Shown here piece after piece: positions 56,516 to 64,000 of a stretch of 64,000 nucleotides of DNA (its first letter is position 1; every line of letters begins with the position of its first letter). Source of the DNA: Cupriavidus sp. D39 (lineage in GTDB: Bacteria > Pseudomonadota > Gammaproteobacteria > Burkholderiales > Burkholderiaceae); contig NZ_JAPNLE010000006.1 of assembly GCF_026627925.1 (NCBI RefSeq), positions 186,001 through 250,000 of the forward strand, given 5' to 3'. The notes below the pieces were generated by a model. It searched no databases, was not told the DNA's origin, and was given only the letters and a program-made list of their open reading frames with translations. Both the position numbers and the translations under genes were made by a program.

Positions 56516-56625
56516 CTATCCAAGGCTCCCCGGCGACGCTGTGGCCACGCTATGCTCGAACTCCGTAGGCCAGAAGTCGCTGATTCCGGCTGCATGGGCC
56601 GTGGCGCCGGTATGCGTAGAAAAAT
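56516..56625 (-). pseudogene. Short conserved family, copy 4, C-terminal remnant
   Basis: HAAGISDFWPTEFEHSVATA aligns with YAAGxxxFWPxEFExDLxxE of the intact gene. The first 55 codons are replaced by sequence that runs out of the neighbouring secreted-protein gene, making an apparent fusion. Confidence 0.5.
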
Positions 56626-56672
56626 GCTTGGTCGGAAATGACCGCGGGCAGGCCAAGGGGTTGATGTTGACC

Positions 56673-57022
56673 TTAGCGGGCCTTGGCATCCGGAACTCTG
56701 GTCTGGTCGATAGCGCCCCCACCGGTGCCTTTGCGTTCCCACCCGTGGAGGCCATCTCTGTCGGCCTTCCCGGCGCTCTCCGATGCCGGCTTTGGCTTGC
56801 CGTGTAGGGTACTGCCGGCACATCGTGGGGATTTTTGGCGAGCCCACCGGGGTTGGTGGACGTGGCTCCGCCCGGCGTGTTACCGGGCGGCCGGCCGGGA
56901 CCGGGAGTGATGTTGCTTCCCTTGGGGCCCTGGTCGGTACGTACCTCTGATGGCTGGGCCACGGCAAGGCCTGCCGCACCTAGCAGAGCGGAGATGCTGG
57001 CAAATAGCAGCATACGTTGCAT
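56673..57022 (-). pseudogene. Secreted Gly/Pro/Asn-rich protein, 2-bp insertion
   Basis: Signal peptide MQRMLLFASISALLGAAGLA after AGGAG. The mature part EVRTDQGPKGSNITPGPGRP, NTPGGATSTNPGGLAKNPHD. At VPAVPY an extra AC dinucleotide shifts the frame. Removing it gives YGKPKPASESAGKADRDGLH and a stop at 56673, total 115 residues. Function unknown. Confidence 0.6.
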
Positions 57023-57244
57023 ATTCTTCTCCTTCACTACAGCAAGCCGATGCGTCAGGGCGTCGACGACGCGCCTCGTGCCATTGGCGGGCCTTGTACG
57101 AAGGGAGCCAGCAATTTACGCGCCAGCGACTCTGCAGATGCGACTATCCGTATCGATACACCAGCGTTCCTGCGACTGTCATTCTCACCCATCCGGGGAG
57201 ACCTTGCTCCGGAGTCCCGCTCGCACTAGGGAGCTTTGAGGTCC

Positions 57245-57275
57245 TCCGTTTGCAGAAATGTTCGGCAAATCCAGC
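57245..57275 (-). pseudogene. Response-regulator C-terminal snippet
   Basis: SAGFAEHFCK on the minus strand mirrors AAGFTEHFCKPYDL of the regulator at 41485. Only about 30 bases. It fits a block B copy 2 extending further, but is too short for certainty. Confidence 0.3.
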
Positions 57276-57891
57276 CGAGTTTGTATTTTAAGTGTTGCAA
57301 ATCTATATGCCGCGTTCCCGCCACCAGCTAACTGCCGAGCGCCCTTGCCGCGGTGCGGCAAACATGCTTGGGGTGTGGTCGCGCCTGGCGATCACCGAAA
57401 CATGCACCTAGCGTTCCAGCACGCGGTGCAGTAGCCACAAGACGTAAGGGGGCCATGGCGGCGCAGGTGGGGTGGACGCTGATCCGGCGGAGGCGGTACT
57501 AAAAAAGTCATGTCAAATCTTGATATTTTGTGTCGGGCGGGACTGAATGAGTCTCCCCGCGGCGGGCGGAAACCACCAGGCCCGTGTGGTCAGGATCGCT
57601 CTTGACCAACATCGGCGTTGCCGCTTGATCAAAAGCACTTCTTGTATCCGTGCAAGCGCCATAGCCTCACCACCCGCCGAAGTGGGACGAGGGCCGGTGA
57701 GCTATTCCCGCACGACCGGGGCCGATCGCGTTGGGGGAGATGAGAGCAAAATAGAAGTAGCCTCAATAACACGCGCGAAGGCATCCGCGAAGCCTCGAAG
57801 CCTCGAAGGGATAGGTTCTCAAAGTTTCAAGCGTTTTCAGTGCATCAACAGGCACTCAAAACGGGGCCCTGGATCTCTGAGGGGATTCTCT

Positions 57892-58131
57892 ATGGAACGC
57901 AAGACACGGCAGCCCAATGGCGGAACCCATATCACGCCGCAGGCGAATACTCTCTCCGACAGAAACACGAATATCGCTTTGGTCCAGGCTGTAATGCAGA
58001 GCTTGACTGAAGCGCTTGCGAGTGGACGAATGTGGCGTGTGGTGATAGCGTTGGCTTGTCTGATGCTGCTTTCCCATTCTTCGCCACGAACTTCGCCCGA
58101 TCGCGATATTCACCGCAGAAAACCCGAATAA
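57892..58131 (+). CDS. Hypothetical small protein with one hydrophobic segment
   Basis: 79 residues from ATG 57892 after GAGGGG. MERKTRQPNGGTHITPQANT, then VQAVMQSLTEALASGRMWRV and VIALACLMLLSHSSP as a hydrophobic helix. No family known. Confidence 0.4.
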   Translation: MERKTRQPNGGTHITPQANTLSDRNTNIALVQAVMQSLTEALASGRMWRVVIALACLMLLSHSSPRTSPDRDIHRRKPE

Positions 58132-58898
58132 TTACGCGACCCCCGTCGACAGTGGACTCCTGGTCAGAACGGTGTAAGGCAGCAAGGGTTGTACCGTAGG
58201 ACTCGTTCGTGATCCGTCCGACGCGATGCATGGGTGGTCCGTGCGATCCTCCTGGTGATTTGCGGTGGCTTGACCAAGCGGCAACAGATGGCTTGGCGCT
58301 CACAGCAAGCGCACGTACTTCCGCAATCCGGGCTGCCTCGCTCAATGTAGCGTCTGCCCTGTGTGTGGGGGCGCGGCCGGCTTGCAAAGGTCGCAATCGC
58401 CCAACCAGCGCTTCCTCGTGAACTACGGCGACCATTATTGCGATGGAGAGCCAATTGCATCCAGTTTTGTCGGGCGGTCAGCAAGCGCTTTGTCCCATCC
58501 CTGCGGGGAGCAGCCTCAAAATCGAACGAGCCAACCACTCTCATGACAGCAGTTTCCGGCGAACGACGCCGGTTCGTATGCTACGACCCTACGACCGGGA
58601 GAGCGCACCAAGCCGGGGGCTTCGCGGCGACAGGCGGAACGCATTCACGGGCATTGAGGGATGCCATCGTCCGATGTGGGATCGGAGCCGGGCTCCCGGT
58701 TCAGCCGGCGTACCAAATTTTCGAACCGTCGTCCCAGTCTCCCCCACAAATATGGCGCCACGCGCTCGCCCGCTTGCATACACGTAGGATGCACGCCGCT
58801 ACTTAGGCATGGTGGGGTAGTCGATGGTGAGGGAAAGGCGGTTGGACGTCCTTGTTCTGGGCGCTGCCCTGTTGTTTCGTGTTCCGAAGGAGCCGATC
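58132..58898. other. Gene-poor stretch upstream of yihY
   Basis: Only shadow-like frames, none recognised. It ends with AAGGAG in front of the YihY start. Confidence 0.45.
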
Positions 58899-59849
58899 AT
58901 GACGCCAATTCCCCGACTGATATACCGACAGTGCTTAGTTCTGCTCAAGGACACGGTCACTGCGTGGCGCGAGGATTACGCGCCCAGCATGGGAGCCGCC
59001 ATTGCGTACTACACTGTGTTCTCGATCGCCCCGCTGCTATTGATCGTGATATCGGTCGCAGGTGTTGTCTACGGAGCGGATGCGGCGCGTGGCGCGGTCG
59101 CTGCCCAGTTGCAGGACTTACTGGGCACCGACGGTGCGCAGGCCGTGGAGGCCATGTTGCTGGCGGTCAGCGAACCCCGCGCCAGCACCTTGACGGCGCT
59201 GCTGGGATTCGTGGCTTTGCTGGTGGGCGCCACGACCGTCTTCGCCGAGTTGCAGAGCGCCCTTGACCGAATCTGGCGGGTGCCGGAGCGCCAGAAGTAT
59301 GCCGGTCTCTGGGAGTTGCTGCGCGCCCGCGTGCTGTCATTCGGCATGATCCTAGGCATCGGCTTTCTCCTGATCGTCTCGTTGCTCGCCAGTGCCGGCG
59401 TGGCGGCGCTGGGCGGCGTTTGGTGGCCTCTTTTCGGCGAGGTAGAGGCAATCGCGCATGCCGTGGACTTCCTCGTCAGCCTCGCTCTGGTGACTACGGT
59501 GTTCGCCATGATCTACAAGGTCATGCCGCGCGCCAGAGTGCACTGGCGAGACGTATGGCTGGGTGCCTTCGTCACCTCCGTGCTCTTTGCGATCGGTAAG
59601 GTCTTGATCGGTCTCTATATCGGAAAGAGCGGCGTGGCCAACGCCTATGGGGCCGCAGGCTCTTTGGTGGTATTGCTTCTGTGGGTGTATTATTCAGCCC
59701 AGATTTTCCTGCTGGGCGCAGAGTTTACCTGGTTATATGCGCACCGCTTCGGCTCGCTCCGAGGGGAAGCAGCTTCGCCGCCTACAGTCGAGGTCCTTCC
59801 AGGTCGCTTCATCGAATCAACCGAAGGTTCGGCACACCGCGAACAATGA
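58899..59849 (+). CDS. YihY/BrkB-family inner-membrane protein
   Basis: 316 residues from ATG 58899, 7 bases after AAGGAG. Six predicted membrane segments, with YAPSMGAAIAYYTVFSIAPL, LTALLGFVALLVGATTVFAE, LQSALDRIWRVPER, GMILGIGFLLIVSLLASAGV and VANAYGAAGSLVVLLLWVYY, matching the YihY/BrkB family (once called RNase BN; the association was corrected). Exact transport function unknown. Intact. Confidence 0.9.
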   Translation: MTPIPRLIYRQCLVLLKDTVTAWREDYAPSMGAAIAYYTVFSIAPLLLIVISVAGVVYGADAARGAVAAQLQDLLGTDGAQAVEAMLLAVSEPRASTLTALLGFVALLVGATTVFAELQSALDRIWRVPERQKYAGLWELLRARVLSFGMILGIGFLLIVSLLASAGVAALGGVWWPLFGEVEAIAHAVDFLVSLALVTTVFAMIYKVMPRARVHWRDVWLGAFVTSVLFAIGKVLIGLYIGKSGVANAYGAAGSLVVLLLWVYYSAQIFLLGAEFTWLYAHRFGSLRGEAASPPTVEVLPGRFIESTEGSAHREQ

Positions 59850-60434
59850 CACGGCTCCGCTGGACCTCTTGTACCGAACCTGCCCCTAGCGCGGTACAGG
59901 CACGGCCAAGCGGCAGTACCAGCAAGGACCGTGATACACGGCCCACTGGCCGCCGGTATGCGACCGTTCGCGTCCGCAAAGGACGTGCCAACTGGCCCGG
60001 CCTGGCCGCTCGAAGATCTCGGTCTACGCGCAGGCCGTTCCTACGGCGCGGGGCTACCCGCCGCGTCGCGGAATACGTGTGGCTGAGTCCGCATAGCAGG
60101 GTCAGCATCGCCAGCGGCACGCGGGCCACTCGCCGGCCGCCAGCAAAAGCTGATCAGCTCCATGCCCTACCAGCGCGGAGCAGTGATCTTGCCCGCAACT
60201 GTGACATACCATTCCGGAGCGGTCCCGAAAGCGCTTTGCCGCGTACTTCTACGCTCCCTGTCTGGGCCCGCGCGCCATCGAGTCCTACCAGGGGGCAGGC
60301 AGGCAATCACGGGACTCCAGACCACAACGAGCCTGGGTTCAGTTTGGCCGTGCGTTTGCACATTACCTCTAGCGCACGGCATCGAATAGATGCATCCTTG
60401 GCGCTGTCGCCAGGCAAAATTGAGGGGTAGGTCT
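59850..60434. other. No recognised gene
   Basis: Frames are Arg/Pro-rich shadows. A small minus-strand frame is not family-related. Confidence 0.4.
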
Positions 60435-60659
60435 ATGACGCAGCGAGCACGGGATCTTTATCGGAGTTCCAATGGCGACCGGTGGTCACTAGTTCGCGAC
60501 CTAGATTCAGGACGCGTGTTCATCCGACATGAGCCCAACCTGTCATCGGGGGGCCAGACATCCGAAACTGCCGTCGGCGATTTCCTCGTATGCGGCGCGC
60601 ACGGACCACAGCATGCCGAGTTGTTACGGCTTATAGGAACGCTTGTCGATCCCGGCTGA
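60435..60659 (+). CDS. Conserved-looking small protein, 74 residues
   Basis: ATG at 60435 after GAGGGGTAGG. MTQRARDLYRSSNGDRWSLV, then SGRVFIRHEPNLSSGG and HAELLRLIGTLVDPG. The RDxxxSxxGDxWxLVxDxxSGxVFxRHxxN pattern is common to small Proteobacterial proteins of unknown function. Intact. Confidence 0.6.
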   Translation: MTQRARDLYRSSNGDRWSLVRDLDSGRVFIRHEPNLSSGGQTSETAVGDFLVCGAHGPQHAELLRLIGTLVDPG

Positions 60660-61343
60660 CGTCGGTGAGCGGGCACTGCAAGAAGACCGCCCAAAGGGTA
60701 AAGGTCTATCTCCCCGCGCCGCTCGTCCCGCGCACGGTGGCGCGGTAGCCTTACCGCCCGTATAGGCACTGGCCGCAATCCGCCGGATCAGCAGAAACTG
60801 CCGCCTGACAATCGGCCGCGATTAGCCTTCGTATTAAGCAATATCTCAGACCTCGGTCGCCTCTATTTACAACCGGGAACGAGCCAACCCAAGCGCCGCC
60901 GCCAGGAGTGTTTACGGGACCTTCAGCAATGCTTCGTCCTGCATGACGCGATAGTTCGACAGCGACCCACTGGATTCCGCGTAGAGAGTCAATACAGCTC
61001 GGAATTGCGGGCCGGCTGCAGCTTTCGCGGCTGCTTTAGCAAACGGGGAGAGCTGCAGGTATGGTATGACGCAATTGGGCAAGGCCAGTGTTCATTTCTT
61101 CGTTGCACGAATAATCCCGGCGATCTCCGCTCGGGAGATTTCGGCCCTGTCACCCATCTCCAACCCATCAAATGTGATGATAGCTTCATCACCCCGTCCG
61201 ATACCAATGATCCCGCCGATCCATTCGTCGGTGGCCTGTCCATCCTTGAGGAGTAAATTAAACTCTACACGTGCCTAAAGCGTCCAGTTCAGGGGCTACG
61301 TGCATTCGGATAGATGCATCTGACAGGATGACTTCCTTGCGCT
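60660..61343. other. Mostly anonymous, with a start-less minus-strand frame
   Basis: 61077-61262 on the minus strand gives LLLKDGQATDEWIGGIIGIG and ITFDGLEMGDRAEISRAEIA with no start codon in frame. A remnant is possible. Otherwise nothing is seen. Confidence 0.35.
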
Positions 61344-61597
61344 TCAGTCGGGCGCAGAGTCGTAGATTTCGGCCCTCAGGTCATGCTCAAACTCCACCGG
61401 CCAAAACTCACGAAGGCCGGCCGCATACAGCATGCACACGCTAGTCTTGGCCAGACGTACGCTAATGAGCCGGACTTCCCCGTGGCGCCATCTATCGAAT
61501 CCCATACTGCGAAATCGCCCGCAATGAAGCCACAACGGCGGCACGCGCGCGAAAAGGCCTCTCGTTCTTCAGTTGGGAAGGCGTCAAAATTTGTCAT
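61344..61597 (-). pseudogene. Short conserved family, copy 3, one-base frameshift
   Basis: MTNFDAFPTEEREAFSRACR, CGFIAGDFAVWDSIDGATG, then in the next frame EVRLISVRLAKTSVCMLYAA and LREFWPVEFEHDLRAEIYDS. One more C in the run 61478-61481 joins both halves (84 residues). Confidence 0.7.
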
Positions 61598-62084
61598 GGT
61601 GCCACTACCGCTATCGCCATACATTCGTGGCCTCATATGTCAGGACTGAGAAGGAACTGAACGATCTACACGCAGGCTCTCCCCGGCTTAAGATGCGTGG
61701 CGAAGCGATCCCATGGCCCGCTTGCACGCGTCTCGCGGGCATGCTAACCGCGCCATTGCCATCCTTCGCGATCAGCTTCTAGACCGTTTCGGTGCGGGGT
61801 TCGGCAAATCGCCCTTGGGTCCCGAAGGAGAATCAGCGGTGGGGGGACGGCGCTGCGTCCTGCTGACGGCATGGGCGCCACGGAAGTAATTCGGCCGCGC
61901 CCCCGCAGCCGATCGCGCCGACGGGCCCTGCTGCCTGGACTCGCGGACCACCTCGTCTTCCCTGAAACGGCATAGCCGCCGCGACGCCGCATCGGAACGA
62001 TCGATTCGGTATGCCTAATCCTTTCGTTAACAATCCCCGGTGCCGGTTACACCGGATGCGGGCGCACCCGAAGAGAGCCGATCG
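61598..62084. other. No recognised gene
   Basis: No coherent frame on either strand. It lies between the family copy and the phasin gene. Confidence 0.4.
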
Positions 62085-62651
62085 TTACTTCCTGGCGGCG
62101 CGCGACGCGTCATCAATTCCTTGCTTAGCCCCTCTTGACGCAGCGCTGCTAGCAGCGTTGAAGTTATGTTCGGCAACTTCGATCGCCTGCTTCACGGTCT
62201 GGTACATTGTTTCGGACAACTGGTTGTTGGCGCTGATCACCGACGTCAGTGCCGCAACGGCGGGTTCCGAACCCGCCGGCGCGCTGTTCGCGAGGTTGTC
62301 GACGAGCTCTTGCATCCTGCGGTTGTGTGCTTCGTATTGCGCCTTGGCGACCTTGGCGACTTCGGCTTGCGTGGCCGACGCGATGTCGTACAGATGACGG
62401 CTGTACGACAGCACCCGCTCGCCGATCGGCTGTAACAGACTGATTTGCAGTGCGAGCAGCTCTTGCTGATCTTTCACGAATAACGCTTTCTGCGTGTTTT
62501 CCTGCGCTTCCGCCAGCGCGGACTTCATCACTTGCAGATTCAGGTCGAGCAGTTTCTCGAAGCCTGTGAAGGCCTTGTTCGTCAAACCAAACAGGATGGC
62601 GAGACTGGCTTGTTGCGCGGCGGCGATTTGCTCGGGGGACGGATTCATCAT
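62085..62651 (-). CDS. phaP: Phasin, intact copy
   Basis: 188 residues, phasin_2 family, coating polyhydroxybutyrate granules. MMNPSPEQIAAAQQASLAIL (N-terminal amphipathic), LLDLNLQVMKSALAEAQENT, LLALQISLLQPIGERVLSYS and EPAVAALTSVISANNQLSET then YQTVKQAIEVAEHNFNAASS. The helix-rich Ala/Gln/Glu profile is typical. Paralog of the broken copy at 36401; downstream to it on the same strand is a second small gene. Confidence 0.88.
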   Translation of the reverse strand: MMNPSPEQIAAAQQASLAILFGLTNKAFTGFEKLLDLNLQVMKSALAEAQENTQKALFVKDQQELLALQISLLQPIGERVLSYSRHLYDIASATQAEVAKVAKAQYEAHNRRMQELVDNLANSAPAGSEPAVAALTSVISANNQLSETMYQTVKQAIEVAEHNFNAASSAASRGAKQGIDDASRAARK

Positions 62652-62850
62652 GAAGCTCCTGAAATTCGACCCGACGCGCGTCCTGGGATATTGGACGACG
62701 ATGCGCTTCTGCGACAGGTTGTGTTCATGGATCGATTGGAGGCGAACACTCGCGCGAGTTCAGGCGCTAAGGCCACCATCAGTACGGGCATCAAGCGAAG
62801 CACTCGCCTGTCGCGTTGTCATGCGAGGCGCGTACGGCATCTCCAGCCGC

Positions 62851-63048
62851 TTAGCGGATTCGCGCGATGGCGTTGGGGACGGCACCGCCCCGGGCGGTGA
62901 TGCAGGGCCGTCGGTGCCCAGATTCGAATCTCTCCAGGCTGACAAGCTGGTGTTCGAGGAGGGTGTCAAGATCCGCGCGATCCAGTTCAGTGTGATCTTG
63001 GACGTCGTTGATCAGCATGAGGGTTGCCACTTCATGAGGGCTCAGCAT
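62851..63048 (-). CDS. Small protein paralogous to 37088-37342
   Basis: 65 residues. MLSPHEVATLMLINDVQDHT followed by LDRADLDTLLEHQLVSLERF. Similar to the copy at 37088. Helical; possible partner of the phasin, since both copies keep the pair. Function unknown. Confidence 0.55.
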   Translation of the reverse strand: MLSPHEVATLMLINDVQDHTELDRADLDTLLEHQLVSLERFESGHRRPCITARGGAVPNAIARIR

Positions 63049-63628
63049 CCTTGTCTCCGATGTTTGAAATGTTAGGTCTGCTGGGAAGCGTCAATGACCG
63101 TCGTCGCGCCGGGCGCTTGGCCCGTGCGGTGAAGGCTTCGACCTCGCTGCGAGGTCCTTGACCACCGGACGCCTACCGCGCGTTCCGGGAATGTTCATTC
63201 AATACCGCCCTATACGAATTATCAAGGCGTGACATGAAAATTTTAAGACAGCCTTCGCCAGATCGGCGTCCACCCTCGTGTGGCGCCCTGGATCGCCTTA
63301 CGCCTTCCGGACCTCCCTGCGCCATTGCCGAACTGCCATGCACTGTGTACTTGAAAGCGAGGCATCGCTATCCTAGATTGTGACGACATGTTGCCGCTCA
63401 ACCATGTTGCGACGCAGGATAGACGGGAGGAAGGGGTGATTGACTCGGCGGTACCGCCGGAGTGGCAGTAGAGGCCGATGGCCCGGCGTCTCTCCGGTCG
63501 GTGAGTCCGACAGCACGGCTTGCCGGCGGCAACGCGGTGAATGCGTATCCGGAAAGGGGGAAAGGGGACTGCCTTCGCAACTGAGAATTTTCCTGAGCAC
63601 ACCTGTATTTTGATGACAAGAGGCCAAA
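63049..63628. other. Upstream region of a secreted-protein gene
   Basis: No gene. It holds the palindrome CGGCGGTACCGCCG (63446-63459) shared with 37586 and is otherwise AT/GC-mixed non-coding. Confidence 0.45.
63446..63459. promoter_or_regulatory. Conserved 14-bp palindrome, block A copy 2
   Basis: Perfect dyad CGGCGGTACCGCCG, 170 bases before the secreted-protein start at 63629; its counterpart is at 37586. Confidence 0.45.
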
Positions 63629-63948
63629 ATGAAAAACGCTCTTCTCCTTTCCCGTATCCTTGCATTGACGGTCGTTCTTGCGATGCCAGTAATGGCTCAG
63701 CAAGCGCCGCAAAATGCACCTAACCCCAGTGCGCCTCCTGAAGGGGGAACTGCTGCTGGCGCCGCCCGCGGGAATACTCCTGCGGCTAGCGACATGGGCA
63801 CTCCAGGCCGCATGAAGATGTCCCAGCCGAAGCAGAAGAAGCACTCCCCGCCAAGAAGCCCCGTCAGCAGGACGCCGCGCCGGCCCCCACCGCTGATTCT
63901 CCTTCGGGGCCTAAAGGCGACTCGCCGAGCCCAGCTCCGAAGCAATAG
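63629..63948 (+). CDS. Secreted Ala/Pro-rich protein, one-base frameshift
   Basis: Signal peptide MKNALLLSRILALTVVLAMP, then VMAQQAP with cleavage after MA. NPSAPPEGGTAAGAARGNTP continues. After MGTPGRMKMSQ the frame shifts: EAEEALPAKKPRQQDAAPAP and GDSPSPAPKQ to a TAG at 63946. One extra base near 63826 gives 106 residues. Similar in style to the secreted proteins at 10278 and 56673. Confidence 0.6.
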
Positions 63949-64000
63949 CCGTCGGTTTGACGGCAGCATTTGGAAGGACCAGCCGCGCCGCCCGAAAGGA

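Larger units (their letters stand above)
55460..56625. repeat. Duplicated block B, copy 2 (with 40200-41345)
   Basis: Contains the degraded copies of the MASDT gene, ElaB-like gene and short family gene in the same order and orientation. Leader bases agree (ccctagtcc-a-tggctaattgca). Confidence 0.75.
56130..57891. other. Low-gene stretch between blocks
   Basis: Includes the short family remnant (56516-56625), the secreted-protein gene 56673-57022 and a RR-like snippet at 57245-57275. The remainder is unrecognised. Confidence 0.4.
62085..63545. repeat. Duplicated block A, copy 2 (with 36401-37700)
   Basis: Holds the intact phasin, the small gene 62851-63048, and an upstream segment sharing gactcggcggt-ccgccgga with copy 1. 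Same orientation as copy 1, about 25.7 kb away. Confidence 0.75.

Noticed and set aside
58132..58898. Possible gene upstream of yihY
   Set aside because: Frames are out of codon usage and lack family similarity.
59850..60434. Small Arg-rich frames after yihY
   Set aside because: No start with ribosome binding site and no recognisable domain.
1..64000. CRISPR array or tRNA/rRNA genes
   Set aside because: No regularly spaced repeats and no cloverleaf or rRNA sequence was recognised by eye; a dedicated tRNA search could still find one.

Overview
The window is high-GC DNA whose best-conserved genes resemble those of Cupriavidus/Ralstonia-type Burkholderiales: phasins and PHB-linked fragments, an imuA-imuB-dnaE2 cassette, LigD/Ku, DUF4142 and BON proteins, and an IS30-family element the size of IS1086, which is known from Cupriavidus metallidurans. 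The density of remnants, paralogous blocks and toxin-antitoxin genes suggests an accessory, megaplasmid-like or island region rather than core chromosome. No rRNA, tRNA or CRISPR array was recognised.

Layout. 1-1520: glycogen synthase glgA (minus, cut by the left edge). 2.1-5.8 kb: graveyard of mobile DNA (Tn3-, IS1595- and IS630-type remnants, a histidine-kinase tail) holding one complete IS5-family element. 5.8-13.9 kb: three toxin-antitoxin modules (AbiE type IV intact; BrnT-BrnA and RES-Xre with frameshifted toxins) among remnants. 14.7-18.2 kb: J-domain protein, small conserved genes and a complete IS30-family element. 18.5-29.6 kb: DNA-repair block, with a remnant SRAP gene, the SOS mutagenesis operon imuA-imuB-dnaE2 under a perfect LexA box, then ligD-DUF2188 divergent from ku and a MerR-like/TPR gene. 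30.2-33.6 kb: heat-shock block, with groES, a broken groEL and three hsp20 genes, both groups preceded by sigma-32-like promoters. 34.3-57 kb: stress and envelope genes (zinc metallopeptidase, CsbD, ElaB-like, response regulator, hybrid kinase, OprB-like porin, BON, two DUF4142, ParB-like, transketolase). 57.9-64 kb: YihY/BrkB membrane protein, an intact phasin and secreted small proteins.

Two blocks exist twice in direct orientation: phasin plus a small gene plus their upstream region (36.4-37.7 and 62.1-63.5 kb), and a small gene plus an ElaB-like gene plus a short conserved gene (40.2-41.3 and 55.5-56.6 kb). The short conserved gene occurs four times in all. In each pair at least one copy is decayed.

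Many otherwise well-conserved genes are broken by one missing base, mostly in G/C runs (ligD, transketolase, hybrid kinase, hydrolase, RRM-like gene and others). This is either systematic homopolymer under-calling in the assembly or real pseudogenisation, and it decides how much of the window is functional. The least described candidate system is the divergent NHEJ locus: DUF2188-ligD and ku-MerR/TPR share a 255-bp intergenic region with two adjacent near-perfect palindromes.
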